From: a virus
Virus record (IMG/VR): IMGVR_UViG_3300038428_000825
Coordinates: 1 to 64,000 of that record
DNA length: 64,000 nt
Strand: one strand, 5' to 3'
The translations under genes and the position numbers were made by a program. The notes under the pieces were generated by a model that was given only the letters and a program-made list of their open reading frames with translations, was not told the origin of the DNA and ran no database searches. This document shows, one piece after another, positions 46,822 to 56,900 of the stretch (the stretch's first letter is position 1; the number at the start of each line of letters is the position of its first letter).

Positions 46822-47820
46822 ATGAGCATCCCTCCCATCAGTTACGTCTCCTCCGACCAAAGCATGGTAACCAGCGGTGTCGAGTCCTTCTCGTCACAGG
46901 CCACTCCCATTGTGTCTGGAGGTCTCCAGACCGACGCTAGCCCGGCGCCTGCGCTGCCGAACGCCTCGGAAACATCGACCAGCTATACCGATTCCACCCA
47001 ACCCGGAATGGTCCTGGGCAGCGACGGCAACTATTATCCGGCATCGAGTGTCTCTGCCGGTGGCGGGATCACGGATCCTCCCGTTTCCGCCTTCAACCCG
47101 ATCAGCTCTGCTCTCAAATCCTCGTCAGTGCCAGCGAACAATCCCGCGCAACAGCACAACCTGAATCCAGGCAACGGACTGTATCACGAGGCATCCTACA
47201 CGGGATCGAACCTGAAGGTGATGATCGAGGTGGCCAATGACGGCACCAACACGACCAATCCTACTGGCCTGTCGACAACCACCAACTCCAACAGCGTCTC
47301 CCAGCAGGCGACTTCCAAGCCTGCGCGCCAGGCAAAGCAGCTTGTGGAGCTGACCACCATTACGGTATCCGTCCATCGTGTGAAGTCTCCCGCGGTGGCC
47401 TGTGGATACATCAACCCCAAAGGCTGGGCGCGCGGCCGGCGCACAATCGCCGGCACTTTGGTGATGACCAAGTTCACTACGGACGTCCTTTACGCCTTCC
47501 TCAATTCCGGCGCGTTCACATCCGACCTCTCCAAAGACACAACCTACATGAAGGTGGATCAGCTTCCTCCCTTCAATCTCACTCTTCTGTTCGCCGATGA
47601 GTATGGGAACACCAGCTCTCAGCGGTTGCTGGGTGTCGAGCTTGTGACGTCGGGTGACGTCTACTCCATCCAGGACATGTTGAGCGAACAGACAATCTCC
47701 TACGTTGCCGCGGACTTCACGCCCTTGATGCCTCTCAACAAGAGCAGCCTTTACGGAGCCGCCGCCGGGAGTACCGTGACGGCTCCGCAGAGAACCGTGG
47801 GCACGGTCCTGAACCAATAG
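46822..47820 (+). CDS. tail tube-like paralogue with long N-terminal extension
   Basis: 332 residues from ATG 46822. The first about 160 residues are Ser/Pro/Thr/Asn-rich and probably disordered. From about 175 the tube core returns: TITVSVHRVKSPAVACGYIN, RRTIAGTLVMTKFTTDVLYA, LPPFNLTLLFADEYGNTSSQ and LLGVELVTSGDVYSIQDML, each aligning with the tube protein at 46039. Could be an adaptor or tail-end tube protein. Confidence 0.75.
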   Translation: MSIPPISYVSSDQSMVTSGVESFSSQATPIVSGGLQTDASPAPALPNASETSTSYTDSTQPGMVLGSDGNYYPASSVSAGGGITDPPVSAFNPISSALKSSSVPANNPAQQHNLNPGNGLYHEASYTGSNLKVMIEVANDGTNTTNPTGLSTTTNSNSVSQQATSKPARQAKQLVELTTITVSVHRVKSPAVACGYINPKGWARGRRTIAGTLVMTKFTTDVLYAFLNSGAFTSDLSKDTTYMKVDQLPPFNLTLLFADEYGNTSSQRLLGVELVTSGDVYSIQDMLSEQTISYVAADFTPLMPLNKSSLYGAAAGSTVTAPQRTVGTVLNQ

Positions 47821-47841
47821 GCAGCTCAGTAAGGAATCGAC

Positions 47842-48663
47842 GTGACGATAATCGCCGGCAGTCCGATGGCACCAACGGCAAGTTCCAACGCCGTTCAGAA
47901 GCCCCCAGCTCCGGGATCGGCCACTCCGGCTGCGGCGAATACCCAGAACACTCCCGGCGGTATCGTCATCCCCTCGCTTGCCCCCAACTACGAGTGGATC
48001 TATCCCAACTCGACGGATGGCAAGTATTTCACCGCCACACAGGCCCAGATGTACATCGGCAACCTGTTCATCGACGAACTGGTGAACCTGCAGTTTGCCT
48101 ATCAGGGCAACCGAATTCCCATGTTTGGGTATTGTTCACGAAGCGCGGATGCGTTTGGAACCGGCAGGCTTTTGGTACAAGGACAGATTGCGATTAACTT
48201 CGTGACTGAAGGCTACCTGTACACGGTCCTCAAAGAGTTCTCGAAGATATACACCCAGCCGGTTCAGGCATCAGCAACAGGACAGGCGGGCGCGCAGATC
48301 GCTTCTCTGGTGCAGCAGAGTCAGCAGATCACTAACGCCATGCAAGGCGCCTTGTCGCCGTCTGCCACCGCAAGCTACCAGGCGCAGTTGAACATCATCA
48401 GCCAGCAGATCCAGTCTCTGGCCGCCCAGGGCGGCCCGGACGCGATCAACGCCGCCAAGCAATCCGCCACTGTTCAGAGCGACACTCCAAACGCGATTGT
48501 GCTGAACATCCCGTTCGACATTCACTGCGAACTGACAGGCGCGGGCCGCACGGTGGAGAGGATTCTCCGCAACTGCCTGCTGATCTCGAACGAGCAGGTT
48601 TACGACCAATCCGGCCAGACACTGTTGGACTGCTATGGCTTCGTTGCCCGCTCTGCCAACTAA
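47842..48663 (+). CDS. third tail tube-like paralogue
   Basis: 273 residues from GTG 47842 (AAGGAA upstream). After a Pro/Ala-rich 45-residue lead, tube-like strands appear: DELVNLQFAYQGNRIPMFGY, GRLLVQGQIAINFVTEGYLY, a Gln/Ala-rich helical insertion (about 145-205) and IPFDIHCELTGAGRTVERIL, ILRNCLLISNEQVYDQSGQT. Same motif order as the two previous proteins with greater divergence. Possibly a tube initiator or baseplate-proximal ring. Confidence 0.7.
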   Translation: MTIIAGSPMAPTASSNAVQKPPAPGSATPAAANTQNTPGGIVIPSLAPNYEWIYPNSTDGKYFTATQAQMYIGNLFIDELVNLQFAYQGNRIPMFGYCSRSADAFGTGRLLVQGQIAINFVTEGYLYTVLKEFSKIYTQPVQASATGQAGAQIASLVQQSQQITNAMQGALSPSATASYQAQLNIISQQIQSLAAQGGPDAINAAKQSATVQSDTPNAIVLNIPFDIHCELTGAGRTVERILRNCLLISNEQVYDQSGQTLLDCYGFVARSAN

Positions 48664-48690
48664 CCGACCAACCTTTAGGAGCATCGACTC

Positions 48691-49119
48691 ATGTCCGATC
48701 AGATCAAAGAACAACCCCAAATCACCCCTTTCGAGTTCCTCCAGACATTCCCGGAGGCTCCGAGCCTGGAGCAGATCGAACAGTGGAAGCAGCAGGCGCC
48801 AGGCGCGCGCCTCCGTATCTGGCACTCGACGGATGGGAAGCGCGTTTATGTGCTGCGGGCCATCGGCGGCCAGGAACTGGGGCAACTGCAGGCGAGCCTG
48901 CCCCCGAACATCCCGCCAGAGAAGGTGCAAGCCGAGGTCCAGATCCTTATGGCAATCCGCTGTTGTGTGTGGACCAGCTCGACCATCGATCACAAGCTGT
49001 CCGACCTCGCACTGAAGGGAGCAGGCGCAGGCCTTCCCCAGACGCTGCAAGAGATCATCTATCAGCTCTCTGACTACATGGACCCGATGGACATCAACCG
49101 CTTCAGCGCCGATCTGTAA
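48691..49119 (+). CDS. tail assembly chaperone-like protein
   Basis: 142 residues, ATG 48691 with TTTAGGAG. Acidic, helical (SLEQIEQWKQQAPGARLRIW; EVQILMAIRCCVWTSS). It precedes a second small protein and the giant genes, where tape-measure chaperones are encoded. No slippery sequence or overlap links it to the next gene, so no frameshift is proposed. Confidence 0.6.
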   Translation: MSDQIKEQPQITPFEFLQTFPEAPSLEQIEQWKQQAPGARLRIWHSTDGKRVYVLRAIGGQELGQLQASLPPNIPPEKVQAEVQILMAIRCCVWTSSTIDHKLSDLALKGAGAGLPQTLQEIIYQLSDYMDPMDINRFSADL

Positions 49120-49127
49120 GGAGCGCC

Positions 49128-49703
49128 ATGCAGGTATTCTCTGCCCGTTGGCCAAGCGGCCGTAAAGTGAAGTGGCGTTCACTCACCTGGGCAGAGTTCA
49201 AGAAGTTTGATCGACAACTCGATTATGACTGCCCGGCTTCCGTCTACTGCGACGTATACCGGGCAGTTGTGCTTGATGGCCCACCTCTGGATGGCGACCC
49301 TGTTTACCAGGCGCCGGCCGGACTCGTCGAATGGATTGCCCGAGCATTGCTGGACTCGAATCCGTTCAACGGAGAATACAAGGACGTCAAGCGCGCGCTC
49401 GAAATGAAGCGCATCGAACTGAAGTCAAGCTGGTTGAACTCCGCCAAGTCGATCATCGCCGGGATCTTCCGTTACACCTTCGAGGAGATCGAGCAGTGGG
49501 ATGCGGAGATGTTCTTCGAGCGTCTCGCCTACGCCGAGTTCGTCTCTGGGCGCAAGCTCGAGCCGGGAGATCCGGATAAGCTGGATGCCCAGCATTCTGG
49601 GAAGAAGCCTAGTCACCCTGAAGGCCCTCCGAAGCCTGCCAAGCGCGAGCTGAGTCCGGCACAACAGAAGGTTGTCAATCGCGTAGTCAACTCCCGTAAG
49701 TAA
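49128..49703 (+). CDS. second tail assembly chaperone-like protein
   Basis: 191 residues, ATG 49128 (AAGGAG upstream). N-terminal beta strand, then helical core (SAKSIIAGIFRYTFEEIEQW) and a Pro/Lys-rich tail (KKPSHPEGPPKPAKRE). Separate gene from the previous one with 8 nt between. Position argues for a tail-assembly role. Confidence 0.6.
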   Translation: MQVFSARWPSGRKVKWRSLTWAEFKKFDRQLDYDCPASVYCDVYRAVVLDGPPLDGDPVYQAPAGLVEWIARALLDSNPFNGEYKDVKRALEMKRIELKSSWLNSAKSIIAGIFRYTFEEIEQWDAEMFFERLAYAEFVSGRKLEPGDPDKLDAQHSGKKPSHPEGPPKPAKRELSPAQQKVVNRVVNSRK

Positions 49704-49712
49704 GGGGATGCT

Positions 49713-52700
49713 GTGCCCTTGGATTCCTCCCAACCCGTGATCGAAACCACAGCCGGGCGTCCTCGTTTCGCTTCCGACAAATCCTTTCAACTGGAAAGTG
49801 AAGAGGCCTACAATCCCTTGGTCCGAGCGATCGGAGTCGGGGTTGTGGGCACGGCTTTGTATGCCACGCATCGGACGATGCTGGCGACGGTGCCGGAGTA
49901 TGCCCCGACGCTTCAGAACTGGGCGCAGAAGTTCGAGAATCAGACTCCCTTCCACATTGGCCGGACCTTCGCGTTCACCGAACGGCTCTCTTCCTACACA
50001 ACTCCCGAAGAGTTGAAGTTCACACGGTCGATGCTGACCAACCTGGACGGGTCGCTCAACACCGTCGGCGAGACATTCCAACGTCAGTTCAAAGCTGCAG
50101 GCGTAGATTTCGACGTCCTCCAGCAGGTCACCGAAGACAACCCCCTGCTGTTCAAGGGCCGCCGGCGCGCGGGCTCTGCCTACATGAAGCTGGTGGGCCG
50201 CGGCGGGATCGACTTCGAGACCCGGTTCACTCCATCGGAAGGCCGTCTCGCCGGCACTGCTTCCCGTCTTGGCCAGGATCTGCGCCAGACGCCCCTCCAT
50301 TGGTCCACGAATCCCAACTTCCGCGAGCGGATGTGGGAGAACTTCCAAACCTATAGATCTTCGCAGCGCATCACCAACGCGTCTCCCTGGAGAGAGGCCG
50401 CCAAGGATGCTTCTGATCTGAAGTTCCGGCCGTTCCACAGCCGGGCCCATGTCGAAGGCAATCTGGGTGAGGAGGTCGCGCAGACGGCTCGAAACGTCTG
50501 GTCGCGCTTTCAGGTTGAATCTCTCGAAGCAGTAGAGCGTCCTCAGAGACTCTTTGCCGAAGCAGGATTCGGTCTCAAGGCAGGCACCTGGAACAAGACC
50601 TTCCATCTTCCTTTCGCCGGTGAAGGTGGCATCGTCAACCAGATGCTCACCAGGCGCGTGCTGCCGATCGCGCTGGCCGCGACCGCTGCAGGCTGGCTGG
50701 ATTACAAGCTTGGGCATCCCAGCGACAAGGTCATCGATCTCGGCCTCAAGGCCAACGTCCTCCGGGCGGATCTGACAGACATGCTTCCCGGTGGCCGCAA
50801 GGTCACCGAATTCTACGAGAATACTGTCCCCGGGCCACAGTATGGTCCGCTGGCGCTTCCCGCAGCCGGTGCTTTTGCCGGCGGCCTGCTGCACTACTCG
50901 CGCGTCGTGCGCGGCCAGTTCGCCACCGAGGATCTCCGAAAAGCAGGCTCACGTCTTCTGCCGGATGTGAAGGCCCTGCGGACATGGGCCGGCACCAGCG
51001 GTAAGAAGCTGGCATCCATCGAAGGCTTGGCTCAGATCTGGAGAGGTCTGGGCACACCCGGCAGAGGAGCGGCAATCGGTCTGGTGGCAGCGTTGCCCTT
51101 CCTGCCTGGAATGCTTGGTTCTCGCAAGACTGGCAACGAGTTGCGCGATGTCTATTCCGGATTGGACGAGGTTCCAATCCGAAGTGGACGCTGGTGGGAG
51201 CTGGGATCAACCCCCTTTGAAGGCGCGCGCATCAAGGCATGGCGGCCTCACTGGAGCGTCCTGCACAAGAGCCGCGCGGAAGACATCTCGCTGTTCGGAT
51301 CGGAAGAGGAGAAGTGGAAGCACAACCCGATCCTGCATCCCCTCCGCTGGCTGAAGGATCCGTACTACCTCGAAAAACTGCACTACGAGGACCGCCCGTA
51401 CCCAGTGGCGTCGCCGGCATTCACCAACGTGCCACTCATCGGCCCGTTGCTTGGCGCCACGATCGGCAAACTGGTCAAGCCGACGATCAGAATGCACGAA
51501 GAGGATTGGGATGGCAAGGAGTACACCCTCTACTCGACACGCATCGAGCCCAAAGGTCCAGAGGCTCTTCCTCCGCCACTGCCGAAGGACGAATTCTCGA
51601 TCGGCAACGCCCTCAAGAAGGAAGCGACGATCTTTGCCGAGTACACCGGTCTCTACGGCTTCATCGCCAAGAGTGGCTATCAGGGACTGTTTCCCAACTC
51701 CAATAGTCTGGGCAAGGAAGTCGACTATCAAGGATCTCGTCAGATCGACAACTTCTCCCGTCGTTACTACGAGAAGGAGTTGGGCGCCGGCATTGGTCCG
51801 TCCCTCTCAGGCACAGAGCACTTCGGCTATACAGAACCCTTTCGCCGCTTTGTCCAGCGGGAGAGCTTCTCTCCCCAGGCCAACGAGATCCCCAACACGG
51901 CCGCCAGTTGGCTGCCAGGAGATGACTACTACACCAACTTCCATGTCGGCGATCCCTTCATCAAGGTCGACCAGGGATTTGCCCGTCTGCCCGGCGCCGG
52001 CTACGAAGCCATCCATCCCGAGCTGAAGGGAGTCGATCCAGAAGACTATCCCGACATCCACAAGATGGCCATCCTGGCCGACGTGGCCCCATACTCACGG
52101 GAGTACCACAACGTCAGGCAGCGCGTAGCCCAGCAAGCCAAGGGCGATACCGAGCTGGAGATCGAATACGAGAAGATCATGAACCGGGTCAAACAGACCC
52201 GGGAATCGATCATCCGGATGAACGACAGGCACTTCACCGCACCTGTCGATGAGATCTCCGGCACTGTGGATGAGGTTTCTCCCGGCGGAGTCACCCTCAA
52301 GGAGTTTCCCGGCCGGCGCTTCCAGTTCTCTTCCGTGGGTATGAGTGCGGCAGACCTGTCCGCGAAGATCCTCGGCGAGAACAACGACATGACCCGCAGC
52401 GAGGTGGCCCTCGAAGTGGACCGCCGTCGTGATGCCATGCAGCTGTATCTGGCCGATCATTTGGCCGAAGGAACATGGATCCGGGCTGTTGTTCCCAAAG
52501 GAGCTACGGACAGTGCCGAGTCGATTCGGGCTGTCATCCTGGCCAATGGAGAGAACGTCAACCGCGAGCTGATCGACCAAGGGTTTGGGCAGTACCGTGA
52601 AGACCTCGGCGGAGCCGAAGCTCGTTCCATGCATGGGAAGCTGGGACGCGCAGTCGGTAGCATGGCCGAGGGTTTGGCCTTCCAGGGAGATTCCAGTGCA

Positions 52701-53726
52701 TTGAATCCGATGAGGTATGTGCCCTCACCGGCCCACACCAAGTTCTGGCAGGAACGCACCCCGCTGGCCCAGTACATCAACAATGAGGTTGCAGGCACCA
52801 GGATGCGGCGTTGGGAGCGCCCGATCCACGACTTCCTCATGCCCTATGCCCGCGGTCTGGTCGAGCGCGTGACCGGACAAACTGTGCTGCCTGGCGACGT
52901 TCAGAAACGCCGGGACCTCAACACTCTGGCCGACGTCATGACCTACCTGCGCGATCTGGATGGTCGTGCGTCAGGCTCCTATACTAATAAGGGGCAGAGG
53001 ACATCGATCGGCGCCAACCTGTTTGCCGCGCCGACATTCGTTGCTTCCACCCTTCCCGCTCGTGAATCCCACTACTTCCGTGAGTTTCTTGCCGAGACCG
53101 ATCCGAGCAAGAGATCCCAGATTCTGAAGGTTGCATCCCCAGAGATGCAACGCGCTTTGTCCGCCCAATGGGCAGTGCAGAAGTCCCGCATTGCCGAGGC
53201 GGAAGGCAAGGATCACGAGGAGATTGGCGAGGGCGGCCGGCTGTACGACGAAGCCGACGTTGAAGAGTTCGAGAAGGCTGACACCGGCCTCGACTACGGC
53301 AACTGGCTGCGTTCGAAAGAGATTGCGGACTTCTTCTCCCGGACTGGATTCGCTCTCCCCGAGCACAGCTCTGAAGCGTTTGATGAGGCTTTGGATTACC
53401 AGGATGTTGAGCTGAAGATAATTCAGCAGGAGGGGTATGACGCACACGACTTCAACATCTTTGACGACAGGGCTTCCCTCCTGTGGCGGAAGCCGTACAT
53501 CGATGGAGCTGTTCGTGAATTGACCAGCGGCGATGATCGTTCTCCCGACCAGCTTCGGCGTGCGGTGGAACAGATCATGCTGGCAGCCAACGACAAGAAG
53601 GCGGACGTCAGAACCTCCGTTCATGCAGGACATGTGAATCACACGAATGTTCGCGTGCGCGCCGATATAGATCAGACGGAAGACTTGCTGAGAGAGATTC
53701 GCCGGAATCCAGAGGATTACCAGTGA
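49713..53726 (+). CDS. giant virion protein in tape-measure position, SNase-like segment
   Basis: 1337 residues from GTG 49713 (AAGGGG upstream). Hydrophobic Gly/Ala segments at about 37-53, 313-330 and 385-400 suggest membrane contact. Residues about 845-965 resemble a staphylococcal-nuclease fold (ISGTVDEVSPGGVTLKEF ... AESIRAVILANGENVNRELI DQGFGQY, broken here) without an obvious catalytic Arg/Glu set. The C-terminal 300 residues are acidic and helical. It lacks the long coiled coil of a usual tape measure, so an ejected internal protein is as likely. Contains a class B element at 52978. Confidence 0.75.
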   Translation: MPLDSSQPVIETTAGRPRFASDKSFQLESEEAYNPLVRAIGVGVVGTALYATHRTMLATVPEYAPTLQNWAQKFENQTPFHIGRTFAFTERLSSYTTPEELKFTRSMLTNLDGSLNTVGETFQRQFKAAGVDFDVLQQVTEDNPLLFKGRRRAGSAYMKLVGRGGIDFETRFTPSEGRLAGTASRLGQDLRQTPLHWSTNPNFRERMWENFQTYRSSQRITNASPWREAAKDASDLKFRPFHSRAHVEGNLGEEVAQTARNVWSRFQVESLEAVERPQRLFAEAGFGLKAGTWNKTFHLPFAGEGGIVNQMLTRRVLPIALAATAAGWLDYKLGHPSDKVIDLGLKANVLRADLTDMLPGGRKVTEFYENTVPGPQYGPLALPAAGAFAGGLLHYSRVVRGQFATEDLRKAGSRLLPDVKALRTWAGTSGKKLASIEGLAQIWRGLGTPGRGAAIGLVAALPFLPGMLGSRKTGNELRDVYSGLDEVPIRSGRWWELGSTPFEGARIKAWRPHWSVLHKSRAEDISLFGSEEEKWKHNPILHPLRWLKDPYYLEKLHYEDRPYPVASPAFTNVPLIGPLLGATIGKLVKPTIRMHEEDWDGKEYTLYSTRIEPKGPEALPPPLPKDEFSIGNALKKEATIFAEYTGLYGFIAKSGYQGLFPNSNSLGKEVDYQGSRQIDNFSRRYYEKELGAGIGPSLSGTEHFGYTEPFRRFVQRESFSPQANEIPNTAASWLPGDDYYTNFHVGDPFIKVDQGFARLPGAGYEAIHPELKGVDPEDYPDIHKMAILADVAPYSREYHNVRQRVAQQAKGDTELEIEYEKIMNRVKQTRESIIRMNDRHFTAPVDEISGTVDEVSPGGVTLKEFPGRRFQFSSVGMSAADLSAKILGENNDMTRSEVALEVDRRRDAMQLYLADHLAEGTWIRAVVPKGATDSAESIRAVILANGENVNRELIDQGFGQYREDLGGAEARSMHGKLGRAVGSMAEGLAFQGDSSALNPMRYVPSPAHTKFWQERTPLAQYINNEVAGTRMRRWERPIHDFLMPYARGLVERVTGQTVLPGDVQKRRDLNTLADVMTYLRDLDGRASGSYTNKGQRTSIGANLFAAPTFVASTLPARESHYFREFLAETDPSKRSQILKVASPEMQRALSAQWAVQKSRIAEAEGKDHEEIGEGGRLYDEADVEEFEKADTGLDYGNWLRSKEIADFFSRTGFALPEHSSEAFDEALDYQDVELKIIQQEGYDAHDFNIFDDRASLLWRKPYIDGAVRELTSGDDRSPDQLRRAVEQIMLAANDKKADVRTSVHAGHVNHTNVRVRADIDQTEDLLREIRRNPEDYQ
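52978..52991 (+). promoter_or_regulatory. class B promoter-like element inside a giant gene
   Basis: CCTATACTAATAAG in the coding sequence; like the portal copy it encodes SYT with codons TAT-ACT-AAT. It is the nearest class B site upstream of the RNA polymerase-like gene. Confidence 0.45.
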
Positions 53727-53752
53727 TGCAAGTAACCGTTCCTATGTGGTCG

Positions 53753-53804
53753 GATGAGGCTTTGGTAGATCCCTGCCAACAGAGAGACTCGTAACAGCCT
53801 CATC
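53753..53804 (+). promoter_or_regulatory. class A promoter-like element within an inverted repeat
   Basis: TTGGTA at 53762, 16-nt spacer, GAGACT at 53784. The element sits inside an inverted repeat GATGAGGCT (53753) / AGCCTCATC (53796). Next gene starts at 53903; the 176-nt gap has nothing else I can identify. Confidence 0.5.
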
Positions 53805-53902
53805 GGCCCCTGCCGGGCGGATCAAAACCTGGACTTCCACCCAAGCACACTCGTCCTCGTGCTCCTCGCCTTGATCGGAAGCATCCGCCCAACCCCCTTC
53901 CT

Positions 53903-56900
53903 GTGACCCTTATGGACCCTCGTGACATCTTCAAGAACCTGACCGGGGTTTACGGCTGGGCTGCAGAACGGCCTGGTCTGATGTTCGGCGCCGGCGCGGC
54001 CGCATTGGCTGCGCCCTTGTTCATGAAGAACGACGAACGGGGCTACTTCAAGACATCCGCCATGACGACGCCGGCAATTGTCGCCGCAGCCATGGTGGCG
54101 CCCCGCCTTATCCCTACGGCGATCAGCGAAGGCAAGCGGCTTATCGATGTCGTCAAGCAGGTTCCCACGGACTACGGGTTCCGCGATGGGGTTTACCAGG
54201 CCGCCACCGGAGCAGTGAACATCGCCGAGCTGCGCAGCGCCTATGAAGAAGGCCGCATCTCGATCAACGAATATCTCGCCGGACAGAGCCGCTTCTATGC
54301 CGGCCTGCCTATCGAAGAGATCACAAGCAACCAGATCGAGCGTGAATTCTCCGCCCTGACCTCACATTTCAATCGCCTCTACGAAGACCCGACCAAACAC
54401 CGCCTGCTGGAGAACGCGCTCTTTCACGCCCAACTGAAGCAGTCGGGCGCCGCCGACAAGCTGGGCTGGCAGGGCCTGACGGCCGTGGCGCCGACGATGA
54501 CGGCGAACGAGATGAGCGATGTCATCGACGCCAACTCCAAGGACATCGATTGGATCAGGGAGATGAACTTCCGGCTCCGTGAGGCATCCGAGGCCAAGGT
54601 TGCCGGCGAAGGAGCAGTGGTTCCCCAGCTCAAGGATCTGGCTTCCACGAACGCCGAGTTCATGACATCCGAAAGCTACGCGGGCCGTGGGCGCGCTTTG
54701 CTTGAAGAGCAACATGCTGCCCTGGCTCAAGAGATCGACGACCTGCTGAAGGACTCAGCCGCCGTCAAGCAGTACGGCTATCGCGCAGAAAACATCGAAG
54801 TCATCACTCTGCCTGCCGGCCGGAACCGACCGATCAACGAGATCGTTGGACTGCGTATCGACGGCGACCTGACCATCCCTGTCATCGATGGTAACGGTGG
54901 CATCAGACTGGGAAGCTCCTTCGAGAACTCCGGCGTCTCCCGCTTCTTCATGCAGCACGGCGGAGATGTCAGCGCCGATGTCTACGGCGTGCGCGGCCTC
55001 CGCTATGGGAAAGACTTCGTGCGCGAAGAGTTGAGCCGGGCCCAGTTCGTTGTCGGCCGTGATCCTCTCAACGGCAACCCTTTCCAGGCCGAAGATGCCG
55101 GTGTCGCCCAGGCAACCCGCCGCCAGCAGCAGTTCTACAGCAACCAAGGTGTCTTTGCCGATATGCCCGGGTCTTTCCCCGTTGACGGCGAGGACCGCGG
55201 TGTTTGGAGTCGGATGCGGCCGGAGCGCAAGGTAGCCGAGATCACCCACCAGGTCGATTCCGGCGGCAAGATACGCACCACGGGCGGCACGAAGATCGAC
55301 ACCCTGGAACGGGAGGAAACCCGGCTCATCGAGCCCATGGGTGTTCACAACCGTGAGAAGGAAAGCCTGCGCATCAAGTCGATGAACAAGTCGATTTGGG
55401 CGGAAGTGGCCGAAGGCCATGCGGGTTTCTCCGCGACGGATTACACCGATCTTCCGGAGTTTGGCGTTCACTCCCTCCAGATCACTCCCAGCCAACGCGC
55501 GCTGTTCGGCGACCTGCCGGAATGGAATCAGGTTGCCGAGGCGGGCTTCGATTCCAGGCTGGCACTTGAAGATTCAGCTCGAGCCCTTTCGCTCGATATG
55601 GCCCTCAGCAAGATCGGCGCGAAGCAACGGGCGGTCGGCTATATCGCCAAGGACGCCGGCGTAAACGAGATGATCGCCGCGGACATGTGGGACAGGCTCC
55701 TGCCTTTCCTGTCCAATCGGAAGAACTACGAAGCTATGCGCAACGTCGGCTACATCGGCGAGGGCGCGCGCATCATGAAGAAGAACGTCGGCGCCGAGGC
55801 TGTGCGCCATGTGAACTACCTCGTCCACGAGAACATGTTGTCCGAGGACCTCCTCAAAGGAGGAACATTCGGACGCGACCAAGTCCTCGGGATGAAGTAT
55901 GGCACCTCCATGTTCGCCCAGGGCGACAGCAATCGCATCATCAACCACTCGGTCAATGAGGCAGACGGAACGATCCTTCTCCAGGTTGAAGAGCGCCTGG
56001 GCGTTCAGGGCATGAAGACTCACAACCTGGGCAAGCAGACGGTGAGCCGCGCGCTCGAAGACGTCGAGATGGATCGGGTGATCCGCGGCTTCAACAACTA
56101 CTTCAGGGTCTCTGGCCAGGGCGGCGCCGTGGCCGACGAAGTTGACAGCGTGGTTCTGGAACAGTTCAACAGCGCCAAGGCAAACAATCCCCTGCAGATC
56201 CTCAACGACTCTCTGGGAGATACCTTCCGCCGGCTCGACAGCATTTACGGTGCAGGCAACAAACCGGCCTTCCTCACCGAAGCGAAGTTCTCCGGCCGCA
56301 GTCACCTGGACCGCCTGGCCGAGCTGGGCTACTCCTACGAGAACGGCCGTCTGATCACGCACACCGGCAACCTGCGCGACCTTCAAGGTTCGGCTGCGGA
56401 TTACACCCAGGCCGCCGATTACATCCGCGACCTCATGGATGAAGTCGGGGCGCGCATCAAGAACAAGCAGATCGCTGGCGATCGGTTCATGGAAAGCTAC
56501 ATCGACTGGTCGTTTAAGCATGAGGATGGCACCTACCTCGAATACCTGATGCAGCGGGCGCTGCCTGAGTCCATGAGCGTGTCGGATCACATGGCACTCA
56601 ACCACGCTTCCCGTGTCGGTATCACCCGCGATGCTCTCCAGCAGATGTCCCTGGCCGGCGAGCATGAGACCGCACGCGAGATCCTGAGCCGGCTCGAAAC
56701 GGATGGCTCTACTGGGATGACCTGGGATTTCATGCAGCACACCGATCCCAGCGTGCGCGACTTCTCGAAGCCGTTTGGGGAAGCCAGCATCTCGATCGAT
56801 GAAGCAGTGGGCGACAGCCTGATCGACAGGCTGGGCACTGCAGAAGGCCGCGTCATGAAAGCGACCGGGCCTGACGGCAAGGTTGGAATCAAATCGACGA

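Noticed and set aside
48691-49703. Programmed frameshift joining two tail chaperone frames
   Set aside because: The first gene ends 8 nt before a separate start with its own ribosome site; no slippery heptamer at the junction was seen.
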